A stretch of DNA of 64,000 nt from Odoribacter laneus YIT 12061 (GTDB taxonomy: Bacteria; Bacteroidota; Bacteroidia; Bacteroidales; Marinifilaceae): contig NZ_JH594596.1 of the NCBI RefSeq assembly GCF_000243215.1, positions 1,834,892 through 1,898,891 on the forward strand. The letters are read 5' to 3'. How positions within the stretch are numbered: the stretch's first letter is position 1; the number at the start of each line of letters is the position of its first letter. This document shows positions 54,766 to 63,672 of the stretch, piece by piece. Below the pieces are notes generated by a model. That model was not told the origin of the DNA, searched no databases, and worked only from the letters and a program-made list of their open reading frames with translations. A program made the translations under genes and the position numbers.

Positions 54766-55344
54766 AGAATCGATTGTTTCTAAACGAGTTATCAAATGCG
54801 GACAAGCTTTCCGGCGTATCGACAAAGTCATCCGGCATTCCAGTTCAAACTCCCTCGCCACTACTTCCGGCTCTTCCTCTTTTATAACTTTCATAACTTC
54901 GTTTATAACCCTATAATCAAACCGGATCCGAAGGAGGCAGTTCTCCGTCTTTTCAACGATATCCGCATGAGCAATAGCATCGGCTGCCGCCTCTTTATAG
55001 GCTTGAATCAAACCGGAAACACCCAATTTTATTCCTCCGAAATAACGGACAACCACAATCAGTATATTGGTCAGGTCGGCAGACAAAATCTGTCCTAAAA
55101 TAGGTTTTCCCGCCGTAGAAGAAGGTTCTCCGTCATCATTCGCCCGGAAACGCTTTTTATCCGCCCCTAAACGATAAGCATAACAGTGGTGACGGGCATC
55201 GTAATACTTTGTCCTTATATCCACCAGAATAGATTTAATCTCCTCCTCTGTATAAACTGGATAGGCCAAGGCAATAAACTTACTCCCCTTTTCTTTGTAG
55301 AGACCCTCAGCAACCGTCTTTATCGTTTTATACAAATCTTCCAT
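54748..55344 (-). CDS. yigZ: YigZ/IMPACT family protein
   Basis: The start ATG at 55344 is preceded by GGAGGAAG; the in-frame TTG at 55356 lies upstream of that site. The 198-residue product has [37 protein letters not shown] and [17 protein letters not shown], the IMPACT N-domain signature, with [21 protein letters not shown]. The C-terminal 70 residues are the DUF1949-like domain. The function is not settled; family members interact with the translation machinery. Confidence 0.92.
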   Translation of the reverse strand: MEDLYKTIKTVAEGLYKEKGSKFIALAYPVYTEEEIKSILVDIRTKYYDARHHCYAYRLGADKKRFRANDDGEPSSTAGKPILGQILSADLTNILIVVVRYFGGIKLGVSGLIQAYKEAAADAIAHADIVEKTENCLLRIRFDYRVINEVMKVIKEEEPEVVAREFELECRMTLSIRRKACPHLITRLETIDSLIFED

Positions 55345-55443
55345 AACTTCCTCCAAATTTCTTATCTTACAACAACCTCATGCAATTTATCAGGATTTTA
55401 CTGATTTCCGGAACAGACCTTTCAGCTTTTTCCCGGAGAAAAA

Positions 55444-55488
55444 AACCTTCAGTTCTGAGTATGGTTACAAGACACAGAACTGAAGGTT
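55444..55488 (-). terminator. Terminator after dnaA
   Basis: AACCTTCAGTTCTG (55444-55457) pairs with CAGAACTGAAGGTT (55475-55488) around a 17-nt loop. On the minus strand the stem is followed by a TTTTTTTC run. dnaA ends at 55512. Confidence 0.85.
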
Positions 55489-55511
55489 ACCCCGGTTAAT
55501 GCTTTCTTCGC

Positions 55512-56936
55512 TTAGTTTCCGCAATACAACTTCCGCTGTATCTCTTCCACCTCCATTTTAAATTTCCGGTCGGTTTCCATTAAATCAGCTACAGCTTTAC
55601 AAGCATACAATACAGTTGCATGGTCTTTTTTACCGATCTGGTTTCCGATATAAGAGAGGGAAGCCTTCGTATAATTCTTGCAGAAATACATTGCCAGCTG
55701 ACGGGCTTGTACAATTTCCCGCTTGCGGGTTTTTGCCTGCAATGTCTCGGGGGCAATGTGAAAATGCCCGCATACCACTTGCTGAATCTTTTCTACCGTC
55801 AATTCTTCTTCTGCCTGTTTACGAACCATCTTTACCAGAATATCTTTCACCACATCGACAGTCAGATCTCTTTTATTAAAAGTAGCCTGTGCGAGCAAAG
55901 AAATCATGGCCCCTTCCAGTTCCCGGACATTATTATTAATATATTTACAGATATAAGCGATCACTTCGCTGGAAAACTCTATACCGTCTTTCTTCGCTTT
56001 ATACAAGACAATTTCCTTACGGGTCTCAAAATCGGGGGATTTTATTTCTGCAGACAATCCCCATTTAAAACGGGAGAGCAGACGGTCTTCTATCCCACTC
56101 AACTCTGCCGGCGCCTTGTCTGAAGTCAAAATTAACTGTTTTCCCAACTGCTGCAGATGATTAAAAATGTGGAAAAATGTATTCTGTGTAGCCGTTTTTC
56201 CGGCCAATTCGTGAATATCGTCCAGGATAAGTACATCGATCAACTGGTAGAAATGCATAAAATCATTGATTTCATTCTTCCGTACCGCTTCAGTAAACTG
56301 AGTCTGGAACAAATTCGTCGATACATATAACACAACTTTTTCCGGAAAATTCTGCTTTACTTCCAAACCGATAGCCTGAGCCAGATGCGTCTTTCCCAGA
56401 CCGGAACCTCCATAGATCAGCAAAGGATTAAAAGCGGTTCCGCCGGGATTTTTAGCAATTGCCATTCCGGCAGATTTGGCTAAACGGTTACAGGATCCCT
56501 CGATAAAACTCTCCATCGTATAGACAGGATTTAACTGAGAATCAATCTGCAAACGATTTACAGTACGCTCAAAAGGATTTTTCAAACCTCCGGACAATTG
56601 CTTATTCAAATAAATCGTATTGGTTTCCGGCCGCTTTTCCGGAGAAGAAGACAGCGTAACAGATAAAGGCTTTTTCGGCTGGTTTTCTACTACAACTGAA
56701 TACTCCAACTTCGCATTCGGACCGATAACCGTTTTGAGAGAACTTCTTAAAATATCAATAAAACGTTCTTCCAAACATTCATATACGTAGCTACTTGCCA
56801 CCTGTATCGTCAATACGTCATTTTTCAGTTTCAATGCGCGTATCGGCTCAAACCATGTCTTAAAAGTTTTGGGCGGTAACTGCTCCTCAATCAACCTTAG
56901 ACACTTCGTCCAAATAATTTTACAATCTTTTTCCAT
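55512..56936 (-). CDS. dnaA: Chromosomal replication initiator DnaA
   Basis: The 474-residue protein has all DnaA domains: N-terminal interaction domain (WTKCLRLIEEQLPPKTFKTW), a linker with KPLSVTLSSSPEKRP, the AAA+ core with Walker A LLIYGGSGLGKTHLAQAIG and Walker B VLILDDIHELAGK, and the C-terminal DNA-binding domain ending IGKKDHATVLYACKAV, the DnaA signature. It initiates replication by binding DnaA boxes. Neighbours are yigZ/tdk and an MCE protein rather than dnaN, as is usual in Bacteroidota. Confidence 0.97.
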   Translation of the reverse strand: MEKDCKIIWTKCLRLIEEQLPPKTFKTWFEPIRALKLKNDVLTIQVASSYVYECLEERFIDILRSSLKTVIGPNAKLEYSVVVENQPKKPLSVTLSSSPEKRPETNTIYLNKQLSGGLKNPFERTVNRLQIDSQLNPVYTMESFIEGSCNRLAKSAGMAIAKNPGGTAFNPLLIYGGSGLGKTHLAQAIGLEVKQNFPEKVVLYVSTNLFQTQFTEAVRKNEINDFMHFYQLIDVLILDDIHELAGKTATQNTFFHIFNHLQQLGKQLILTSDKAPAELSGIEDRLLSRFKWGLSAEIKSPDFETRKEIVLYKAKKDGIEFSSEVIAYICKYINNNVRELEGAMISLLAQATFNKRDLTVDVVKDILVKMVRKQAEEELTVEKIQQVVCGHFHIAPETLQAKTRKREIVQARQLAMYFCKNYTKASLSYIGNQIGKKDHATVLYACKAVADLMETDRKFKMEVEEIQRKLYCGN

Positions 56937-57320
56937 AGTTTACTGTTAGAAAGATAGTTTCTTTTTCTGTTACATTTCTGTTTTGGGAAGGCTAAATTGA
57001 GAAAAAAAAGTGGATAAAAAAAATCACATTTTACTTTATTTTTTTGAAAAAAATGCTCGGGGTTTATTATCAGGACTTTAAATACAATAATCTGATTTTA
57101 AGACAGTTATACAATAAAAATCCGATATGTTAAATCAAAAAAATTCGCTCTGGAACTTGTCAAAAATTATCCCTTAACCGCTTCTTAACAATCCCTCTAA
57201 TACACTAAAACAGAAGGTGGGTTCCGCAATTAACATTAATCATAATAACAAATTTATTAAATACATTATGTTAATATAATCCCCCTTCTTTTCCACGCTT
57301 ATTTAGAAGCATTATAGATA
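56937..57320. other. 384-bp AT-rich interval upstream of dnaA
   Basis: No gene. One near-consensus DnaA box, TTATCCACT on the minus strand (57009-57017), lies about 75 nt upstream of the dnaA start and could serve autoregulation. TTATACAAT at 57108 is a weaker match. There is no cluster of boxes, so I do not call an origin. Confidence 0.4.
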
Positions 57321-58508
57321 TTATTTTTGAGAAATTTTAACAATAAATGCATTTGGATATGCATTTTTAATCTTATCGAGATCTTTTTCCGCTCTTTTTA
57401 AATTTTTATAGGTAGCGATCAAATATAAAAATTGTCCCCGACTTTTATATTCCAATAAATCAGGATATTTGAGATACCATTCCGAATCCTGCGGTAAGGG
57501 TTTTTCAGATTCATAAACGGAAATTCCATAATTATCACCTTCTTTTACACCTGAACCCAAACTGATCAGTGAAAGATTGACGAATTTTTTGGGGTTGGTA
57601 CGGAATTCTGTCAAAAGCCTATTCAGATTTTCTGTGACAGCAGTTAAATTATAATAGAGATCATCGTCGTTCACTACTTCTCCCAAAGTTCCCTTCCCTC
57701 TATTGATTTTCTGTACAATAGAATCCAGTTGAGATAAAATATGATTCAGGCTGTTGATACTTTTACTCAGATTGGCAGCCCGCAGAGAATCGCTGATCAC
57801 GACGATATTATCTAATCCTCGGGAAATATTATCATTATTTTTTTCCAAATTGGCGGAAATACTATTGATATTTTCCAAAATAGAAGCAATATGAGAAGAC
57901 TGTCCCGTAATCAATTTATCTAAACTGGCAGAGGCATGTTCCACATTCCGCAGGGTATTGTGCACACTGTTGATACTTCCTTCGATATTTCCCCGGGCAT
58001 CTGTATTGAAAATATCCTGTACAACTGACAGTACAGAATCTAATGAAGAAAGCGTATTCTCTGCCTTTACTTTTAAAGGTTGCAATTGTTTATTAAATTG
58101 TTCCATCAATCCCAGCTGCAAAGCCGTACGCAATGTATCTCCGCTTTCAGCATATAATGCAGCATCTCCTGGTTCGATATTAATAGCTTTCGACCCCATT
58201 AAATCGGCATTTTGGATCACGGCGATTGAATTTGCGGGTATTTCCAGATTTTTTCCAACGGAAAATTCTACCAGCAAACGATCAAACCGTTCCCCCGTAA
58301 AGCGGATCGACGTCACCTGTCCTACATGATAACCACGGTAAATCACACTGCTGGATATTTTTAATCCGTCCACTTGGTTATAAATACCATAAAATACATT
58401 ATTCCGATCGAAAAGAGCCTTTGCTTTCAAAAAATTAATTCCCCAGATCAGGATAATGACAGCCGCAATAGCTGTCACTGCCAGTTTTATCTCCTTTTTT
58501 ATTACCAT
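57321..58508 (-). CDS. MCE/MlaD family lipid-transport protein
   Basis: The 395-residue protein has an N-terminal anchor (LAVTAIAAVIILIWGINFL), an MCE domain (residues about 38-120; YNQVDGLKISSSVIYRGYHV and AVIQNADLMGSKAINIEPGD), and a long helical part (residues 130-300) that likely forms a tube or coiled coil across the periplasm. The last 40 residues (GQFLYLIATYKNLKRAEKDL) resemble a SPOR-like fold. It starts 5 nt after the amidase gene. MlaD-type proteins move phospholipids between membranes. The ATPase and permease are not in this window. Confidence 0.88.
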   Translation of the reverse strand: MVIKKEIKLAVTAIAAVIILIWGINFLKAKALFDRNNVFYGIYNQVDGLKISSSVIYRGYHVGQVTSIRFTGERFDRLLVEFSVGKNLEIPANSIAVIQNADLMGSKAINIEPGDAALYAESGDTLRTALQLGLMEQFNKQLQPLKVKAENTLSSLDSVLSVVQDIFNTDARGNIEGSINSVHNTLRNVEHASASLDKLITGQSSHIASILENINSISANLEKNNDNISRGLDNIVVISDSLRAANLSKSINSLNHILSQLDSIVQKINRGKGTLGEVVNDDDLYYNLTAVTENLNRLLTEFRTNPKKFVNLSLISLGSGVKEGDNYGISVYESEKPLPQDSEWYLKYPDLLEYKSRGQFLYLIATYKNLKRAEKDLDKIKNAYPNAFIVKISQK

Positions 58509-58513
58509 AGTGT

Positions 58514-59641
58514 TTATTTCAAATTCTTTTCCAGCCTGCAGGCCTCTGCAATATTAATCAATTTCCCTTTATGTACGGCAATAATAAAACAATCTTTTAC
58601 CTTTTTACGGACTTTTTGTAGCTTTTGCTTTACTTCCTCTAAATCGGACGACTTACAGACAAAATAACGATATCTTTTCTCGGTGAGTAGCTCTTCCACT
58701 TCAAATCCCGTACATAAATCCCGCCTATTTTTAATGGGAGAAACAGCTGAAGCTACTTGTATTGCATAGAAAAGTTCCCCAGAAGAGAGAGAATCCTGAA
58801 TTTTATCGAGCGAATCTTTTCCCTGTTCCGTGGAATGAGGAGCCAATACAACGCTATTCTTCTCTACATGCGTTTTATATTGGCGAAAAGCCCGGGCAAT
58901 AGCATCCGCCATTTTATTCTGCCCGGACAAAGAATTCAAAAAACGTTCTTCTTCCGGATTTGAGATAAAACCCAATTCGACCAAGATAGCCGGCATAGCC
59001 ACATCTTTCAGAACTAGAAAACCGGCCTGCCGTATACTTCTATCGTATTTCTGAGTACTTTTAATCAATTCTTCCTGTACCAAACCGGCTATCTCCAGAC
59101 TTTTTCCAAGATACAAATTCTGCATCATAGAAAAAATAATATAGGATTCGGGACGGGAAGGGTCGAATCCTGCATAACGAACCGTATAATTATCTTCGTA
59201 TTTGATCGCCGCATTTTCCTTCATCGCTACCTGCAAATTCGCTTCCAGTTTATGTAATCCCAGCACGTACGTTTCTATCCCTTTCACTGTCTTATTTTTC
59301 ACAGCATTTACATGTATGGATATAAATAAATCAGCCTTGTGGTTATTGGCAATTTTCCCCCTCTGGTCCAATTCGATAAATTCGTCTTTTTCCCGGGTAT
59401 ATACAACTTTTATATCCGGGTATTCCGTTTTAATCAATTTTCCCACTTTCAGGGCTACACTCAAAGCAATATTCTTCTCATAACTTTTTAACCCAATACA
59501 ACCCGGATCTTTTCCACCATGCCCTGCATCAATACATATACAATTGATTTTCCCTAACTTATCCTGACTTTCGGCGAAAAAAGGAAAAAAGAAAAGCATT
59601 GTTATAAACAGAAATCCTCCCACTCCGTATCGAATTATCAT
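58514..59641 (-). CDS. N-acetylmuramoyl-L-alanine amidase (Amidase_3) with SPOR-like tail
   Basis: The 375-residue protein has a signal peptide (RYGVGGFLFITMLFFFPFFAES) and an Amidase_3 domain: CICIDAGHGGKDPGCIG with the first zinc His, FISIHVNAVKNKTVKGIETY with His, and ILVELGFISNPEEERFL with the catalytic Glu. The C-terminal 80 residues (FYAIQVASAVSPIKNRRDLC) form a SPOR-like septal targeting domain. It cleaves the peptide stem from glycan strands during cell separation. It is divergent from lptD, 116 bp apart. Confidence 0.9.
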   Translation of the reverse strand: MIIRYGVGGFLFITMLFFFPFFAESQDKLGKINCICIDAGHGGKDPGCIGLKSYEKNIALSVALKVGKLIKTEYPDIKVVYTREKDEFIELDQRGKIANNHKADLFISIHVNAVKNKTVKGIETYVLGLHKLEANLQVAMKENAAIKYEDNYTVRYAGFDPSRPESYIIFSMMQNLYLGKSLEIAGLVQEELIKSTQKYDRSIRQAGFLVLKDVAMPAILVELGFISNPEEERFLNSLSGQNKMADAIARAFRQYKTHVEKNSVVLAPHSTEQGKDSLDKIQDSLSSGELFYAIQVASAVSPIKNRRDLCTGFEVEELLTEKRYRYFVCKSSDLEEVKQKLQKVRKKVKDCFIIAVHKGKLINIAEACRLEKNLK

Positions 59642-59693
59642 GATATTTAAAACTTTTTAAAAAGAATAATGAGTATTAACAGTCAATATTTCT

Positions 59694-59701
59694 TACATTT
59701 G
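59694..59701 (+). promoter_or_regulatory. Promoter -7 element for lptD
   Basis: TACATTTG matches TAnnTTTG in the 116-bp region between the divergent amidase and lptD genes. The resulting leader would be about 50 nt. Confidence 0.6.
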
Positions 59702-59757
59702 CCACTCGGAATCAGAAAGTGAACGGCGAATCGTCCACACAAAAATAATACAATAAA

Positions 59758-62403
59758 TTGCAAATTAGAGAATATATACATCAATTTATTCGGTTGTGTA
59801 TCATTTTTGTAATGGTAACACTCGTGACAGGTTCGCTTGCAGCGCAAGAGAAAGCGGATTCACTTTTTCTTTTGGAAACCACAACTCTTTTAGCTCCCGA
59901 TTCCCTCATTTTCGTTCAGGACAGTGTGCCCACAGATACCCTCACAGGAGACACCCTCAAAGAAAAACCTTTGTTTGAAGATATCATCGCTTACGACGCA
60001 CAGGACTCCATACGTTTTTCCGTAGAACAGAAAAAAGTTTTCCTCTATGGGAACGCCAACGTGAAGTATATTACGACCGAACTAAATGCCAATTTCATCG
60101 AATTGGATATGGAGAAAAAACAGGCTTTCGCCTCAGGTTTACCGGATACTTCAGGCACCATTGTAGGAACCCCTATTTTCAAGGATGGTACCCAGGAATT
60201 CGAAAGTAAAGAACTCAGGTATAATTTCGAAACGGGAAAGGGCTTTGTAAAAGATATTATCACCCAGGAAGGAGATGGATATGTACAGGGGAAATTGACT
60301 AAAAAACTGACGGATTCTATCTATTGTGTAAAAGAAGGATGGTATACCACTTGCGATCAACACGATCATCCCCATTTTTATATCCGGATGAATAAAGCTA
60401 AAATGATCCGGGATAAAAAGGTCATCGCCGGTTTTTCCAATCTCGTTCTGGAAGATGTCCCGCTCCCGCTTTTTATTCCTTTCGGATTTTTTCCGATTAC
60501 CAAAAAAGGAACTTCCGGCATCATTATGCCGACATATGGAGATGAACGAATGCGGGGTTTTAACCTCAGAAACGGAGGATACTACTGGGCTATCAGTGAC
60601 TATATCGATTTAGCTCTTACAGGAGATATTTATACCAACGGATCCTGGGGAGCCAATCTCATCACAAACTACCGGAAGCGTTATAAATATAACGGTAATC
60701 TGAATTTTACCATGAGCCGGAACCACACCAGTGAAAAAGGAATGCCGGATTATACTCAATCCAGCGACTGGTCTATACGATGGACACATGCCCAGGATAA
60801 TAAAGCAAATCCTTACAGTACCTTTTCGGCTTCTGTGGATATTTCTTCAGCCAACAACAACTATTACAACTCTACCAATATCAACGATATTGCCAACCAA
60901 CGAAAACAGTCCAGTATCTCCTGGAGTAAAAAATGGCCGGAAAAACCGTTCAGCTTGACTGCAGCTTTCAGCCATAACCAAAATAGCCGGGATTCTTCTA
61001 TTTCCATCACCTTACCGAATGTCAATTTCCGAGTCAGCCAATTTTATCCTTTTCGGAAAAAAGGAAAATCAGGAGATTTAAAATGGTATGATAATATTGC
61101 GGTTTCTTATTCAGCCGAATTGAGAAACAGTATCCAGACCAAAGAAGATTTATTGTTTAAATCCTCTTTCGACAAATGGCAAAATGGGTTTAAGCATTCT
61201 ATTCCTATCAATACAACCATCAATGTGATAAAGGATGTCTCTTTAACCCCCCAATTTAGCTATAATGCCGTTCTCTATACACATGCTATTCGGAAATACT
61301 GGGTAAGTGACACTTCTTATTATGCCAAAGGATATGTAAAGAAAGATACAATCAACGGTTTCCACTATGCTCACAATTATACCGCCAGTGTCACTTTAGC
61401 TTATAATCCGACCATATACGGTATGTATATGTTTAAACCCAATAGCAAAATACACGCAGTACGGCATGTTATCCGTCCCAGCGTTTCCGTTTCTTATACC
61501 CCCAAAATGGGTGTAAAGAGAAGTAAATATTATAATACTTATTTGGATGTCGATAACGCAGAGCACGAATATTCTATTTTTGAAGACGGTATATACGGAA
61601 CTCCTAGTGGTACACAAAAAAATTCCGGAACAATCAGTATGAGTATCGATAATAATATCGAAATGAAAGTGCGGAACGATAAAGATACGACCGGAGAAAA
61701 CGAATTCAAGAAAATAAAAATTCTGGAAAGCCTCCGGATCGGTACAAGTTACGACATATTTGCCGATTCAATGAACTGGTCCAACATACAAATTACGGCC
61801 CGTACAAAATTATTCAACGACAAGCTGAATCTGGATGTCACTGCCGTACTGGATCCTTATGCTGTCAATGTCAATGGAACGCGTATTAACAAATTTCACG
61901 GAGGACTGGGACGTTTAAGGAGCGTAAGTGCTTCTACAGGTTTTCAATTCTCTTCTGACGACGGAAAAAACAGGGAAGAAAAAAATGAATTGGTAGGAGG
62001 ATTTTACGACCATTATGTCGATTTTGACGTTCCCTGGGCTGTCAGTGTAGATTATACCCTCAATTATACAAAATCTTGGACCCGGAATCCGAATCCTGGA
62101 GCTACAAAAGCTTTATCGGAAGGAACAATCTCCCAGATGCTCCGGGTAAACGGGGATTTTTCGCTGACCCCCAAATGGAAAATCGGATTCAGTACAGGCT
62201 ATGATTTCGACAATCACGAAGTAACAGCCACCAGCTTCAATATTTCCCGGGATTTACATTGTTGGGATATGACTTTTTCTTGTATTCCCTTTGGAACCCA
62301 CCAATCCTACAATTTTCAGATCAATGTCCGCTCCAGTTTGTTGCGGGATCTGAAACTGACGAAAAAAGAATCCTGGTACGATACGGGTAACTTTTACCGC
62401 TAG
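59758..62403 (+). CDS. lptD: LptD-like LPS assembly outer-membrane protein
   Basis: The 881-residue protein begins at a TTG (MQIREYIHQFIRLCIIFVMV, signal peptide ending SLAAQ). Using the next ATG at 59812 would cut the signal peptide in half, so the TTG start is preferred. Residues about 70-270 are an OstA/LptA-like periplasmic beta-jellyroll (FLYGNANVKYITTELNANFI; EFESKELRYNFETGKGFVKD), and the rest is a large barrel ending SSLLRDLKLTKKESWYDTGN. It inserts lipopolysaccharide into the outer leaflet. It is followed by the hairpin repeat region rather than by lptE. Confidence 0.88.
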   Translation: MQIREYIHQFIRLCIIFVMVTLVTGSLAAQEKADSLFLLETTTLLAPDSLIFVQDSVPTDTLTGDTLKEKPLFEDIIAYDAQDSIRFSVEQKKVFLYGNANVKYITTELNANFIELDMEKKQAFASGLPDTSGTIVGTPIFKDGTQEFESKELRYNFETGKGFVKDIITQEGDGYVQGKLTKKLTDSIYCVKEGWYTTCDQHDHPHFYIRMNKAKMIRDKKVIAGFSNLVLEDVPLPLFIPFGFFPITKKGTSGIIMPTYGDERMRGFNLRNGGYYWAISDYIDLALTGDIYTNGSWGANLITNYRKRYKYNGNLNFTMSRNHTSEKGMPDYTQSSDWSIRWTHAQDNKANPYSTFSASVDISSANNNYYNSTNINDIANQRKQSSISWSKKWPEKPFSLTAAFSHNQNSRDSSISITLPNVNFRVSQFYPFRKKGKSGDLKWYDNIAVSYSAELRNSIQTKEDLLFKSSFDKWQNGFKHSIPINTTINVIKDVSLTPQFSYNAVLYTHAIRKYWVSDTSYYAKGYVKKDTINGFHYAHNYTASVTLAYNPTIYGMYMFKPNSKIHAVRHVIRPSVSVSYTPKMGVKRSKYYNTYLDVDNAEHEYSIFEDGIYGTPSGTQKNSGTISMSIDNNIEMKVRNDKDTTGENEFKKIKILESLRIGTSYDIFADSMNWSNIQITARTKLFNDKLNLDVTAVLDPYAVNVNGTRINKFHGGLGRLRSVSASTGFQFSSDDGKNREEKNELVGGFYDHYVDFDVPWAVSVDYTLNYTKSWTRNPNPGATKALSEGTISQMLRVNGDFSLTPKWKIGFSTGYDFDNHEVTATSFNISRDLHCWDMTFSCIPFGTHQSYNFQINVRSSLLRDLKLTKKESWYDTGNFYR

Positions 62404-62448
62404 CTCTGGAAATTGTTTAAAGAGGAATTTCCCAAAACTCTCATCATT

Positions 62449-62893
62449 TTACACAGTAGGGACGAGCCCTAATGTGTAATTTTTATATTGTTTTATTTCG
62501 CAGAAATCGAGATAAAGAAGGTGTTTAAAGCGGTTTCCGTTTCCCACCAAAAAGGTCCGTCCCTCTGGATAAAAATTTAAAAGGAAATATTCTCCAGGGG
62601 AGAGGAAAAGGTATTATTGTTGGTTTAATCAAAGTTTCTTCTCATTTTTACCCAGTAAGGACGCCCCTACTGGGTAATTTTTATATTGTTTTATTTCACA
62701 GGAATCGAGATAAAAAAGGTGTTTAAAGCGGTTTCTGTTTCCCTCCAAAAAGGTCCGTCCCTCTGGAGGCATCCAGTAAGGACATACCCCTACTGGATAA
62801 TCTTTATATTGTTTTGTTTCGCAGAAATCGAGATAAAGAAGGTGTTTAAAGTGGTTTCTGTTTCCCTCCAAAAAGGTCCGTCCCTCTGGAGGC
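62449..62893. repeat. Three-copy tandem repeat built from hairpins, related to the dispersed palindrome
   Basis: Three units start at 62449, 62647 and 62770. Each begins with a palindrome (arms TTACACAGTAGGG / CCCTAATGTGTAA in unit 1; TTACCCAGTA / TACTGGGTAA in unit 2; ATCCAGTA / TACTGGAT in unit 3) and continues with about 90 shared bases: TTTATATTGTTTTATTTCGC, AAATCGAGATAAAGAAGGTG, TTTAAAGCGGTTTC and TTTCCCTCCAAAAAGGTCCG, ending CCCTCTGG. Units 2 and 3 add a second stem CCTCC/GGAGG. Units 1 and 2 are separated by about 80 unique bases. Arm changes between copies are compensated, so the stems are conserved. Confidence 0.85.
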
Positions 62894-63634
62894 GTCTCTC
62901 TGGCGGACCACTTCAAATATCATCACGGCGGCGGCGGCGGATACATTGAGGGATTCAATCTCTCCTTTTAACGGGATTTTTATCTGCTCGTTGACAATGT
63001 TTAATAAGCCTTCGTCTATTCCTTTGTCCTCGGACCCCATCACAATAGCCAGAGGCAAAGTCATATCAACTTCCGTATAAAGTTTTCCGGCTTTCTCCGT
63101 GGCAGCATATACGAACATCTTTCGTTCAAATTTCAATTCACGAACCAGTTTTTTCAGATTTAACACCCGGCAAACAGGTATATGATATAAAGCTCCGGCA
63201 GACGTCTTTATGGCATCGGAAGATATTTTTGCCGAATTTTTATTGGGAATCACCACAGCATGTACCCCAGCACAGGCCGCACTTCGTACAATTGCTCCGA
63301 AATTCCGGACATCCGTCACCCGGTCCAAAATCAAAACAAGAGGCACTTCCCCTTTCGCAATCACCTGATCCAAAACTTCCTGGATATCCTGATAAGGTAC
63401 AGGAGCGACTTCAGCCAATACTCCCTGATGATTCCGGTCAGCAAAAGGCTTGAATACGTCCTCCGGTACATACTGGAACGGGATTCCTCTCTCCCGCATT
63501 AAGGCAAAGAGAGTCTGGAACAATTCCCCCTTGATACCTTGCTTTAGCATCACTTTATCGATCTCTTTTTCCTGCTGTATTGCTTCAATTACAGCCCGTA
63601 AACCAAATATATATTCTTGCCTGTATTTTGCCAT
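62846..63634 (-). CDS. rlmB: RlmB-type 23S rRNA (guanosine-2'-O)-methyltransferase, 3' end in repeat
   Basis: The 262-residue protein is a SPOUT methyltransferase. The N-terminal substrate domain has YIFGLRAVIEAIQQEKEIDK, and the catalytic domain has LILDRVTDVRNFGAIVRSAA (motif 1), LAIVMGSEDKGIDEGL (motif 2) and IESLNVSAAAAVMIFEVVRQ (motif 3). It methylates G2251 of 23S rRNA in E. coli terms. The family normally ends soon after EVVRQR; here 16 more residues (DASRGTDLFGGKQKPL) and the stop codon are encoded by the last unit of the tandem repeat at 62449-62893. Confidence 0.93.
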   Translation of the reverse strand: MAKYRQEYIFGLRAVIEAIQQEKEIDKVMLKQGIKGELFQTLFALMRERGIPFQYVPEDVFKPFADRNHQGVLAEVAPVPYQDIQEVLDQVIAKGEVPLVLILDRVTDVRNFGAIVRSAACAGVHAVVIPNKNSAKISSDAIKTSAGALYHIPVCRVLNLKKLVRELKFERKMFVYAATEKAGKLYTEVDMTLPLAIVMGSEDKGIDEGLLNIVNEQIKIPLKGEIESLNVSAAAAVMIFEVVRQRDASRGTDLFGGKQKPL

Positions 63635-63672
63635 ATTTCAATATTTAAATTTATTTATTCCGTTTTCTCCGT

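Noticed and set aside
56937-57320. Possible replication origin upstream of dnaA.
   Set aside because: Only one good DnaA box is visible, without a cluster or a clear unwinding element; in Bacteroidota dnaA is often not at the origin. GC-skew over the whole genome would decide.
62449-62893. A CRISPR array.
   Set aside because: Repeats are about 90 bases with palindromic heads, separated by unequal spacers or none; no cas genes are in the window.
62629-62916. A 95-codon minus-strand ORF with an internal repeated peptide (PPEGRTFLEGNRN).
   Set aside because: It is the translation of the tandem DNA repeat and overlaps the end of rlmB; no ribosome binding site or relation to known proteins.
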